The translations under genes and the position numbers were made by a program. The notes below the pieces were generated by a model. That model was not told the DNA's origin and did no database searches. It saw nothing but the letters and a program-made list of their open reading frames with translations. This document shows, one piece after another, positions 15,537-23,117 of a DNA stretch of 64,000 nucleotides (its first letter is position 1; each line of letters opens with the position of its first letter). Origin of the DNA: Acinetobacter halotolerans (lineage in GTDB: Bacteria; Pseudomonadota; Gammaproteobacteria; Pseudomonadales; Moraxellaceae); NCBI RefSeq assembly GCF_004208515.1, contig NZ_SGIM01000003.1:248001-312000 (forward strand). Reading direction: 5' to 3'.

Positions 15537-17648
15537 ATGACGACTTATTTTCGTTTGTCAGTCTTAACGGCTGCGTGCCTGTCTGTTACTTACAGTTCAT
15601 TGGCGATTGCTGAAGAAAATCCTGCACAAGACACCAAAACCTTAGCGACTATTGTGGTTACAGCAAGTCGTGAAGGCGAATCACTCAGCAATACCCCTAC
15701 TGCGATTAGCCAAGTGAACAAGCAAGCCTTAGAAGATAATAATGCGACTTTTATTGGGCAAGTCATCAATCAAACACCAGGTGTATTGATGAATGATTTA
15801 GGCAATGAGCAACATATGATGTCAATTCGACAGCCGATGACTACCGCGGCAGTCTATCAATATTTAGAAGATGGTATTTCGGTTCGTCCTGTTGGTGTGT
15901 TTAATCACAATGCACTTTATGAACTTAATCTTGCCGGAATTGATCGTATTGAAATCCTACGTGGTCCAGCCAGTAGCTTATATGGAAGTAATGCCATTGG
16001 TGGCACGATTAACTTTCTAACCAAAGCACCAAGCGCAACACCAACTGCCGAAATTGGTGTCCGTGCAAGCAGTGAAGGATATCGCCGTATAGATCTTGGT
16101 GCTTCAAATACATTTGATACTGAATCTGGTGAACATGGTCTACGTTTATCTGGCTATGCAAGTGATCGTGGCGACAGCTGGCAAGATCACGCCGAAAGTA
16201 ATAAACAAAGTCTCACCCTTCGGCATGATTGGCACATTTCTGATGCCACACAAATCAAAAATATTGCCAGCTATAACCATCTAAAAGCCGACATGACAGG
16301 AAGCCTGAACAGCAAAGATTTTAGTGAGCGTCCGGGTTATAGTTACCAGACATTTACCTATCGTGAAGTCGATTCCACCCGTTTATCTTCACAGATTAGC
16401 CATGCTTGGAATGAGATCAATCAAACTCAAGCAACCATATATTATAGAGACAACACCACTGAACAAAACCCAAGTTATAGCATTCGGACTGATATGCGAA
16501 ATGGTGTGCCTACAGGGACTTATACGGGCCAAACCACTTATAATCAGTTCAAATCTTATGGTCTAAATTTGCAACACGCCACAAGCTTTGATCAGGTGAA
16601 GTGGATTGTCGGTACGATGGCAGAACATACGCCAAACAAAGCCAAAACTAATGATATTGAAGTATTTCGTGATCCGGAAACACGTATTTATACAGGTTTT
16701 AAACCACGAAAATTATTACGTGACTTCAATGTTGATGTCGATAACCAAGCCATTTACACCCAAGTCAATTGGCAAAGATTCGATAACTTAAATCTAGTCG
16801 CTGGCGCTCGCTACGACTGGATTAAATATGACTATCAGAATAATTTAACTCCATCAAATGTTACGGGTGCACCGAACGAAACACGTCGCTTCCATAAAGC
16901 CAGCCCACAACTTGGCTTTATTTGGAATGCACATCCGCTATTGGATATCTATAGCAACTGGTCACAAGGTTTTGTACCACCAGAAGTAAGCAGTTTATAC
17001 GGTGCAAACTTAGTAACACCAAATTTATCAGAGGCAACCTTTAATAATATTGATCTTGGCATACGCTTTAAACTATTCGATGAACGTTTAGATGGTGAAA
17101 TTACGCTTTATCGCTTAGATGGAGAGGATGAAGTCATTAATTATACTAAACCTGACAATACCCGCGAACCGCGTAATGCAGGTAAAACACGACATCAAGG
17201 CATTGAAATTGGTGGTACTTGGAATATTTCTGATCAATACGATCAGCGTCTGAAACTATCTGGAAGTTGGGCGAAACATGAATTTAAACAATTTCAGCCA
17301 TCAGAAAGCTTAAATTATAATGGGAATCGTATGCCGAACTCTCCAAAAGCCTTTGGTACTGTTGAATATCAGATTAAGCCCATTCCTGAGTTGTTGTTAT
17401 CGGCAGAAGGAGTTTATGTCGGCTCATACTGGATCAATGATGCCAATACCGAAAAATACGATGGGCATACGGTATTAAATCTACGCGCAACCTACCGCCG
17501 TAATGCATATGAAATCTATGGTCATATCATCAATGCTGCAGATGCGCATTATGCTGAAAGCACCTCATTTAGTAACAATCAAGCAAGCTATACACCTGCT
17601 GCACCACGAACTTATCTAGTAGGTTTACGTTATCATTTTGGGAAATAA
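15537..17648 (+). CDS. TonB-dependent outer-membrane receptor, substrate uncertain
   Basis: 703 residues. The signal peptide covers about residues 1-25 (ending SLAIA). The TonB box region is TLATIVVTASREGE. The plug (about 45-165) has QTPGVL, IEILRGPASSLYGSNAIGGTINFLT, and a 22-strand barrel follows, ending GLRYHFGK with the near-terminal Phe of the family. It imports a ligand using TonB energy. The neighbour upstream is a His-rich DUF2946 protein (metal, perhaps copper). The genes downstream on the other strand are cob salvage genes, which would suggest a corrinoid. No cobalamin riboswitch fits in the 75-base gap, so metal uptake is slightly favoured. Confidence 0.85.
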   Translation: MTTYFRLSVLTAACLSVTYSSLAIAEENPAQDTKTLATIVVTASREGESLSNTPTAISQVNKQALEDNNATFIGQVINQTPGVLMNDLGNEQHMMSIRQPMTTAAVYQYLEDGISVRPVGVFNHNALYELNLAGIDRIEILRGPASSLYGSNAIGGTINFLTKAPSATPTAEIGVRASSEGYRRIDLGASNTFDTESGEHGLRLSGYASDRGDSWQDHAESNKQSLTLRHDWHISDATQIKNIASYNHLKADMTGSLNSKDFSERPGYSYQTFTYREVDSTRLSSQISHAWNEINQTQATIYYRDNTTEQNPSYSIRTDMRNGVPTGTYTGQTTYNQFKSYGLNLQHATSFDQVKWIVGTMAEHTPNKAKTNDIEVFRDPETRIYTGFKPRKLLRDFNVDVDNQAIYTQVNWQRFDNLNLVAGARYDWIKYDYQNNLTPSNVTGAPNETRRFHKASPQLGFIWNAHPLLDIYSNWSQGFVPPEVSSLYGANLVTPNLSEATFNNIDLGIRFKLFDERLDGEITLYRLDGEDEVINYTKPDNTREPRNAGKTRHQGIEIGGTWNISDQYDQRLKLSGSWAKHEFKQFQPSESLNYNGNRMPNSPKAFGTVEYQIKPIPELLLSAEGVYVGSYWINDANTEKYDGHTVLNLRATYRRNAYEIYGHIINAADAHYAESTSFSNNQASYTPAAPRTYLVGLRYHFGK

Positions 17649-17656
17649 ATGGAATC

Positions 17657-17688
17657 AAGTACAGCTTTATTAAAAAGCTGTACTTTTT
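17657..17688. terminator. Bidirectional terminator between the TonB receptor and cobS
   Basis: AAGTACAGCTTT (17657-17668), loop ATTAA, AAAGCTGTACTT (17674-17685), then T. It also covers the end of convergent cobS. Confidence 0.85.
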
Positions 17689-18427
17689 AAATATAAAACA
17701 ACGCTATCACAAAACTGACGAGTAAAGCCGCCTCAACCAACTCAATTGCAGCTCCAACAGTATCACCAGTAATTCCACCAATTCGATGTATAAACTTCGC
17801 ACGTAGATAAAAAAGCAAAAGCAATAAAGTAAGTAGACTTATGATTCCCTGCCATTTAAACACACAAAGCAATGATAATGTAATTACAAAAACCATCCAT
17901 GTTGCAATTTTTGGAATACCATCGGTGATTGAACGCCCAAGTCCGATATTACGTACATATCGAGTTGTTAAGAAAAGAAATAAAGGAACACTTCGACCAA
18001 TCGCAGGAACTAGGATCAGAAAAGTATGTAACTGTTGTTCCAGTAGTACATAAATTGCAGCAAACTTAAGTAAACAAAGCATCACTAAACTTAAAACACC
18101 GATAGGCCCGCATGCTGGATCTTTCATAATTTTAAGTGTACGCTCAGGATCACCAAAACCACCGACCCATGCATCAGCCGTATCTGCTAATCCATCGAGA
18201 TGTAATCCGCCAGTCAGCCAAATCCACAATACTAAAATGATGCAGGCAACTAAAAGTGTGGGCAGTTTGAACAACAGTATAGAAAAAACAAATAAGATGA
18301 CTCCAATCAATGCACCAATCAGTGGATAAAACAGCAAGGATTGAGCATTTTGTTTTGCACTAGGTATTCTTTTCAACTCAATAGGCAAAACAGTTAAAAA
18401 TTGCAGCGCAATCCAAAATGGTGTCAT
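17687..18427 (-). CDS. cobS: Adenosylcobinamide-GDP ribazoletransferase CobS
   Basis: 246 residues from the ATG at 18427 (MTPFWIALQFLTVLPIEL), the usual CobS start; the frame opens 13 codons earlier. It joins adenosylcobinamide-GDP with alpha-ribazole (phosphate) in the inner membrane to finish the nucleotide loop of cobalamin. The signature GGLHLDGLADTADAWVGGFG (about residues 70-89) with GDPERTLKIMKDPACGPIG after it is diagnostic, and five or six helices follow. It works with cobU, cobT and cobC nearby on the same strand. A terminator at 18478-18508 separates it from the phosphatase gene, so it needs its own promoter. Confidence 0.92.
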   Translation of the reverse strand: MTPFWIALQFLTVLPIELKRIPSAKQNAQSLLFYPLIGALIGVILFVFSILLFKLPTLLVACIILVLWIWLTGGLHLDGLADTADAWVGGFGDPERTLKIMKDPACGPIGVLSLVMLCLLKFAAIYVLLEQQLHTFLILVPAIGRSVPLFLFLTTRYVRNIGLGRSITDGIPKIATWMVFVITLSLLCVFKWQGIISLLTLLLLLFYLRAKFIHRIGGITGDTVGAAIELVEAALLVSFVIALFYI

Positions 18428-18477
18428 GCTAAAAATCTCAGCCAAATAATATCTATAATTCATCAATTATGAGGAAA

Positions 18478-18508
18478 TAAAAATGGGAATAGCAAGCCTA
18501 TTCCCATT
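18478..18508 (-). terminator. Terminator after the phytase-like gene
   Basis: AATGGGAATAG (18482-18492), loop CAAGC, CTATTCCCATT (18498-18508). On the minus strand the stem is followed by TTTATTT. It ends the phosphatase transcript before cobS. Confidence 0.8.
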
Positions 18509-18529
18509 ATAAGAAAACAATAAATTAGA

Positions 18530-20116
18530 TTATTGAATTTGATAGCATTGCTTAAGTTTTAAATAATCATAATAAAAACTGTTTGCACGATATCGAGCAT
18601 AGTTACATGAAGGTTTGAACAAGGTTTCTTTTTCATTGTAGAGCATTTTGATTAAGGTAGTTCCTTGAGCATTTTGATAAATATCCCACTGTAAATTTGC
18701 TGCCATAGGTGATACCAACTCACCTCTCCATGCACTATTTGTATAGTTATAGGTTTGGCGCAAAGGTAAAGGTTGCATCATATTGTGCAGCTCTAAAGTG
18801 GTTGCAAGTGGAATAATAATTTCTGCATGTGCAAAGCGTAGAACAGCTCGATGCGTTTGTTGTTGATCTACAACTGTATCCACCTGTTTGAACAAGTCCT
18901 GCTTTAAACCTTGTGCAATCGCACTGGTCACCTGATTTGACTCAGTAAAACTTGGCCCTTTCTCATAAAAATCATTCGCATCATTAAATTCAGCATAGAA
19001 TTTTGCTGCTTCTAAAGGCATATATTTATCAAAATCAACACCTTCTAATTCAGTTTTCATGCCTCCAGAAATTGAATAAAGCTCATAAAGATATGCAGCA
19101 GCATCAACTGCACTGGTAATGGTGTTTTTGCCTTTTCCTTTTTCAGTAATGGTTTCTCCATTCGGCGCAATTACGCTGTACGAACCACTATTGCTAAATG
19201 TATAAGCTTCGCTACTACCTAACTTTTGAATAAATTCGGGCTTGAAAATCGGTGTAAGTACCTGCATTGCAACTTGTTCAGCACGCATATTACTTGCTAA
19301 TTCATTGAATTTTTGTGCCAAATCAGCATTTTCTTCCGCAAACTTTTGATAAGCATGACTGGCATCATATATCGTTTTTTGTTGTTCGGACGAAGATTGA
19401 GTCATATCCTGATCAGCTGTTAACTTATGAAAGTAGAGCTTAAACCGATCTACACCTCCATCTTCGATGGAAGGTACACTTTCACTAGAGAGGCTGGTAT
19501 AAGAACTCGGAATAATTTTGTTTTTGAGCAGTGGTTGCTGCCGAATAAGTTCATCAGTAAAAAACTTAGCGCTATCCACTGCACGGTCAACACCTGAGCT
19601 CTGTACTAAAATAGACGTTTGTTTGTTTGCGGTTGTTTTAAATAACTCAGGCAATCGTTGCAATAAACGGTCAGCCATACCGCGATGTTCTTGGATACCA
19701 GTCAAACTCTCGTTTCCATATCCAAACTGACGGATTCCTTCTACCCCATATCCCAAAAGAATATTGGCTTTCATGGTGTTTTCTAGATCCGCACCGAGTT
19801 TTTCACCAAGAGGTGTTAGTGCATTTTCAGCTTTTGCTTGTTTCCATAAGTTATAAAGTGCTAAATCGTATTTGATGCTAGATAGACCTCTTGAGCCATG
19901 ACGTGCAACCAATTCAGTAAAAACCGCTTGGAAACCTTGTGGAATTGGCTCATATTTTTTAAGATCTTGTAAGGGCTGATAAGGTGTTTTAGTTTGATAA
20001 TATTTTGATGGCGTATTATTTTCAGGCGTTGTTTGTGATTGTTGATGATCATCATTGTTGCATGCGACCAACAACATACTTGCGCATAACATACTGCTTT
20101 TAAATAATATATTCAT
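18530..20116 (-). CDS. Histidine acid phosphatase, MINPP/phytase-like lipoprotein
   Basis: 528 residues from the ATG at 20116. The lipoprotein signal MNILFKSSMLCASMLLVAC puts the lipidated Cys at 19. Upstream in-frame starts are excluded because they fall in or before the promoter -10. The catalytic motif is ARHGSRG (His73), and the proton-donor motif is HAE (430-432) in FAHAEIIIPL, the form of multiple inositol polyphosphate phosphatases rather than the HD of AppA phytases. It probably removes phosphate from inositol phosphates at the periplasmic or outer face. A Pho box lies directly upstream and a terminator follows. It interrupts the run between cobC and cobS. Confidence 0.8.
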   Translation of the reverse strand: MNILFKSSMLCASMLLVACNNDDHQQSQTTPENNTPSKYYQTKTPYQPLQDLKKYEPIPQGFQAVFTELVARHGSRGLSSIKYDLALYNLWKQAKAENALTPLGEKLGADLENTMKANILLGYGVEGIRQFGYGNESLTGIQEHRGMADRLLQRLPELFKTTANKQTSILVQSSGVDRAVDSAKFFTDELIRQQPLLKNKIIPSSYTSLSSESVPSIEDGGVDRFKLYFHKLTADQDMTQSSSEQQKTIYDASHAYQKFAEENADLAQKFNELASNMRAEQVAMQVLTPIFKPEFIQKLGSSEAYTFSNSGSYSVIAPNGETITEKGKGKNTITSAVDAAAYLYELYSISGGMKTELEGVDFDKYMPLEAAKFYAEFNDANDFYEKGPSFTESNQVTSAIAQGLKQDLFKQVDTVVDQQQTHRAVLRFAHAEIIIPLATTLELHNMMQPLPLRQTYNYTNSAWRGELVSPMAANLQWDIYQNAQGTTLIKMLYNEKETLFKPSCNYARYRANSFYYDYLKLKQCYQIQ

Positions 20117-20150
20117 GAATTTTTTGCTTATAGATAAAGAAGTGCCATGT

Positions 20151-20184
20151 ATCATAGACAAGAGCAATGACAGTTCTATTACAC
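20151..20184 (-). promoter_or_regulatory. Pho box and -10 of the phytase-like gene
   Basis: On the minus strand GTGTAATAGAACTGTCAT (20184-20167) matches the 18-base Pho box (CTGTCATAAATCTGTCAT form) at about 15 positions. Ten bases later comes TATGAT (20156-20151) as -10. Box-to-minus-10 spacing is the same as at the porin promoter in this window. The gene's ATG at 20116 then lies about 28 bases downstream of the expected start of transcription. Confidence 0.7.
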
Positions 20185-20223
20185 CGTTCAGTAAAAAAAT
20201 TTAAATACAATCGTATTTCGAAG

Positions 20224-20832
20224 CTAAGGAATAAGTGAATTTTCCATAAAACCAATCTCACTTTCACCTTCAAGCAACTCTAATTGATACAGTTTTCCCA
20301 GCTCAGCAGGCATTTTTAACAATTCATTTAAATCATATTGTCTTGCTAAACAGGTTAGTAACTTTATTACTCCGCCGTGCGTAACAATCAAAGCAGTTTT
20401 CCAATTATTGTCCTGCATTTGCTGATGAATTTGTTTGAAACCAACCAAAAGTCGCTGTTGGAATCGCGCTAAAGGCTCACCATTCGGTGCTTGGAATTGG
20501 GTTGGAAATTGCCAAAAATTTGCCAATAATTCAGGCGATGTCTCATAAATCGTTTGTGTTGGAATACCTTCCCAATCGCCAAAATACATTTCTTTGATGT
20601 GCGGGTTAATAATGAAAGCTAAGTCTAATTGTTTCGCCAAGTTTTCAGCGAATAGACTACATCGTTGCAAAGGTGAACTAAAAATAACATCCCAATACTT
20701 GTGCTGATCTAGATGTTGTTGAATGGTTGTTTGCATCTGCAACCAACCTTGTTCAGTTAACTCATCATCAAGGTGTCCACGCAACGTATGGCTTAATGTC
20801 GTTTCACCATGACGCAGAAGATCAATCCGCAA
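20224..20832 (-). CDS. cobC: Alpha-ribazole phosphatase CobC (histidine phosphatase family)
   Basis: 202 residues from a TTG at 20832 with AGGGG seven bases upstream; the protein then starts LRIDLLRHGETT, with the phosphohistidine RHG at residues 6-8. Other branch-1 phosphoglycerate-mutase features are FSSPLQRCSLFAE and VTHGGVIKLL. CobC removes the phosphate of alpha-ribazole-5'-phosphate, or of adenosylcobalamin phosphate, late in cobalamin assembly. Its start overlaps the end of cobT by 11 bases, so the two are translationally coupled. An ordinary phosphoglycerate-mutase-like enzyme is the alternative, but the context settles it. Confidence 0.85.
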   Translation of the reverse strand: MRIDLLRHGETTLSHTLRGHLDDELTEQGWLQMQTTIQQHLDQHKYWDVIFSSPLQRCSLFAENLAKQLDLAFIINPHIKEMYFGDWEGIPTQTIYETSPELLANFWQFPTQFQAPNGEPLARFQQRLLVGFKQIHQQMQDNNWKTALIVTHGGVIKLLTCLARQYDLNELLKMPAELGKLYQLELLEGESEIGFMENSLIP

Positions 20833-21892
20833 CTTTATCCCCTGAAACTGCCGCTTCTGCAAAGGTTGCCATCTGATTATGTAGCACACAAGCGAGTTGA
20901 ATCATTGACAATGCTGCACCCGCACCACTTCCTTCACCTAAACGTAAATTCATGTTTAGAATCGGTTGAGCATTCAATTGTTTTAATACACGTTGATGAC
21001 CATATTCAGCAGACTGATGTCCGAATAGCATCCATTCTCTTACTTTCGGTTGAATACCAACCGCACATAAAGCAGCCACTGAACTAATAAATCCATCCAC
21101 GATAATCGGTAAACCAAGCTGTGCACAACGGACATAAGCACCTGTCATCGCAGCAATTTCAAGTCCACCCACTGCCGCTAAGATTTTTATTGCATCATCA
21201 GCGACATAAGACTTGTGTAATTTTACAGCTTGATCAATGACGTCGATCTTATGTAGCAATTGTTGATTGGTGATACCTGTGCCTACACCAGTCAATTGTT
21301 CAGCACTTTCATTCAATAAAAGACAAGCAAGCGCTGAGGCTGAACAGGTATTGCCTATACCCATTTCCCCAGCAATAAAAACATCTGCGGCTTTTGATTG
21401 TGCACGCTCGACACTCTCTTTACCTAGCCGTAAAGCAGTGGCGCACTCGTGTTCCGTCATCGCAGCTTGTTTAGCAAAATTTGCTGTGCCAGCACGAATA
21501 CAATGACGCTCAACATCTACATAATCATAGGCCTCACCCACTGTGCCACAATCAATCACCTGTAAATGAGCGTGATGATACTTGGCAATCACACTAATGG
21601 CAGCACCACCTGATGCAAAGTTCTGTAGCATTTGACGCGTAACGGCTTGAGGATAGGCGGAAATATTTTCTTCAACCACACCATGATCACCTGCAAAAAC
21701 GCTAATCCAAGGCTTTTCAATATGTGGGTGTACGGTCGCTTGCAATCCAGCTAAGGTAATCGCAATATGTTCAAGATCGCCGAGCGCACCAGTGGGCTTG
21801 GTTAACTGCAATTGACGTTGTTCAGCTTGCAATTTTGCATTCATATCGGGCTGTTTAACAGGCTCCAACCACCATTGAACAGATTCTGTCAT
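20822..21892 (-). CDS. cobT: Nicotinate-nucleotide-dimethylbenzimidazole phosphoribosyltransferase CobT
   Basis: 356 residues from the ATG at 21892 (MTESVQWW). An ATG four codons upstream overlaps cobU and is also possible. CobT transfers phosphoribose from nicotinate mononucleotide to dimethylbenzimidazole, making alpha-ribazole phosphate. Motifs include KPTGALGDLE, VFAGDHGVVEENISAYPQ (about 68-85), NFASGGAAISV, GEMGIGNTCSASAL and the C-terminal LGEGSGAGAAL with the catalytic Glu region. It lies between cobU and cobC with overlaps at both ends. The gene supplies the lower ligand arm only; no corrin-ring genes are in the window, consistent with cobinamide salvage. Confidence 0.93.
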   Translation of the reverse strand: MTESVQWWLEPVKQPDMNAKLQAEQRQLQLTKPTGALGDLEHIAITLAGLQATVHPHIEKPWISVFAGDHGVVEENISAYPQAVTRQMLQNFASGGAAISVIAKYHHAHLQVIDCGTVGEAYDYVDVERHCIRAGTANFAKQAAMTEHECATALRLGKESVERAQSKAADVFIAGEMGIGNTCSASALACLLLNESAEQLTGVGTGITNQQLLHKIDVIDQAVKLHKSYVADDAIKILAAVGGLEIAAMTGAYVRCAQLGLPIIVDGFISSVAALCAVGIQPKVREWMLFGHQSAEYGHQRVLKQLNAQPILNMNLRLGEGSGAGAALSMIQLACVLHNQMATFAEAAVSGDKVAD

Positions 21893-21893
21893 G

Positions 21894-22412
21894 CTATTTC
21901 TCATCTTTTAAAATCATTGGAAAGCCCGCCACACAGAACACAACTTTATGTGCTAACTGCCCTAAAACTTGATGTAAACGCCCTGCTTCATCGACAAAAC
22001 GACGACTAATTTCGCCCATCGGCACAACACCAAGACCAGTTTCATTACTCACTAATATAATTTTTGATTTCAGTTTGGGCAGTACACTGAATAATTTTTC
22101 GACTTGTTGTTGCTGGAGTTGCACATCTTCAGTTAACAGTAAATTGGTCAGCCATAAGGTTAGACAATCAACTAAAATGACCTGATTCTCTTGATCTACG
22201 TGTAAAAGTCTATCCGCAAGAAAAATGGGCTCTTCACAAAGCGCCCAGTCATGAGGTCGTTGTAGTTGATGATGTTGAATCCGATGCTGCATTTCTTCAT
22301 CTAAGGCTTGCGCTGTTGCTACATAGACAACAGCTAGACCAGTTGCTTTCGCTGTTTGTTCAGCTAAGCGACTCTTTCCTGAACGTGCCCCACCTAAAAT
22401 CAGTTGCAACAT
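21894..22412 (-). CDS. cobU: Bifunctional adenosylcobinamide kinase / cobinamide-phosphate guanylyltransferase CobU
   Basis: 172 residues. The P-loop GGARSGKS is at residues 7-14. The conserved VYVATAQALDEEMQHRIQHH (the His that becomes guanylylated lies in the RIQHHQ region) and VDCLTLWLTNLL follow, with SNETGLGVVPMGEISRRFVD (about 123-142). It phosphorylates adenosylcobinamide and transfers GMP from GTP to it. It is the first cob gene in the minus-strand run and starts two bases after the stop of the 2H phosphoesterase gene, so all are probably one transcript. Confidence 0.93.
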   Translation of the reverse strand: MLQLILGGARSGKSRLAEQTAKATGLAVVYVATAQALDEEMQHRIQHHQLQRPHDWALCEEPIFLADRLLHVDQENQVILVDCLTLWLTNLLLTEDVQLQQQQVEKLFSVLPKLKSKIILVSNETGLGVVPMGEISRRFVDEAGRLHQVLGQLAHKVVFCVAGFPMILKDEK

Positions 22413-22414
22413 AT

Positions 22415-23038
22415 TTAACCTAAACTCAGCCGATGGTAAGGATAAAGTAATCCTTGTAAAATCTGTGCTTTATAATAACCGAAAGTTAAATGTCGTACCT
22501 GAATTTTAAACTTTTGGGGTTGCAATTTTTGAATACGTTCAAGTATCAGTTCACTCTTCCATGCTTTGCGGTAAAGGCCTAAAGTAATATGGGGACAATA
22601 TTCTGGCGCCGCAATTTCCGTTGAGCTTAAAGACAATTGCTGACGGATTTTAGATAAAATATTTTGTTTATCATGAATTTGTAAAAATAAAGCACTGCTA
22701 AAGCTATCAATAGCAGTCACTTCAAGTTCCAAACAATCAAATTGTAGCGCTTCTAGGTTTTTGATTTGTTGATTAAGTTTGCGTATTTCAAAATCATCAT
22801 CAAATTTAGGGGTATGTGCAGTTAAAAAACCTGCAACAAACAATGTGATGTGATATTGACGCTGATTCAAGGGAATCAGTAGATCTGAGAATGCTTGTTT
22901 TAAGTATTCTAGGTATTCAATTAGTTCAGGTTGATCAATTTCGATATACCACAAACCGTATTGGACTCGCCCATGATGCCATTCAGGATAGCCATGTTCG
23001 CTAGTCGCCATCAGTTTTGTGGATGCTTGTAATAACAC
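22415..23038 (-). CDS. 2'-5' RNA ligase-like 2H phosphoesterase family protein
   Basis: 207 residues from a GTG at 23038; an ATG ten codons in (23011) is the alternative. Two HxT motifs of the 2H superfamily are visible, YHITLFVAG at about residues 62-70 and PHITLGLY at about 149-156, at the spacing of the 2'-5' RNA ligase/LigT fold. Family members act on 2',3'-cyclic or 2'-5' phosphodiester ends of RNA or nucleotides. It lies directly upstream of cobU (two-base gap), but a role in cobalamin salvage is not known. It probably shares the transcript by position only. Confidence 0.75.
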   Translation of the reverse strand: MLLQASTKLMATSEHGYPEWHHGRVQYGLWYIEIDQPELIEYLEYLKQAFSDLLIPLNQRQYHITLFVAGFLTAHTPKFDDDFEIRKLNQQIKNLEALQFDCLELEVTAIDSFSSALFLQIHDKQNILSKIRQQLSLSSTEIAAPEYCPHITLGLYRKAWKSELILERIQKLQPQKFKIQVRHLTFGYYKAQILQGLLYPYHRLSLG

Positions 23039-23117
23039 AACTTGCTAGATCGTTTTTAAAGTTGTGCTATTCAAACATACATCGGTTCATTTTTTAAAGC
23101 GTTTTTGACGCTTTCAT

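Noticed and set aside
20117..20167. Longer start of the phytase-like gene
   Set aside because: The TTG and ATG in this stretch lie in or before the -10 of the Pho-box promoter, and the lipoprotein signal begins at the ATG at 20116.
21267..21506. 79-codon plus-strand open frame inside cobT
   Set aside because: Shadow of the cobT coding sequence; Ser/Ala-rich composition typical of antisense frames.
23095..23114. AAAGCG/CGCTTT hairpin after mtlD as a terminator
   Set aside because: Short stem with no T-run on the minus strand; not listed as a terminator.
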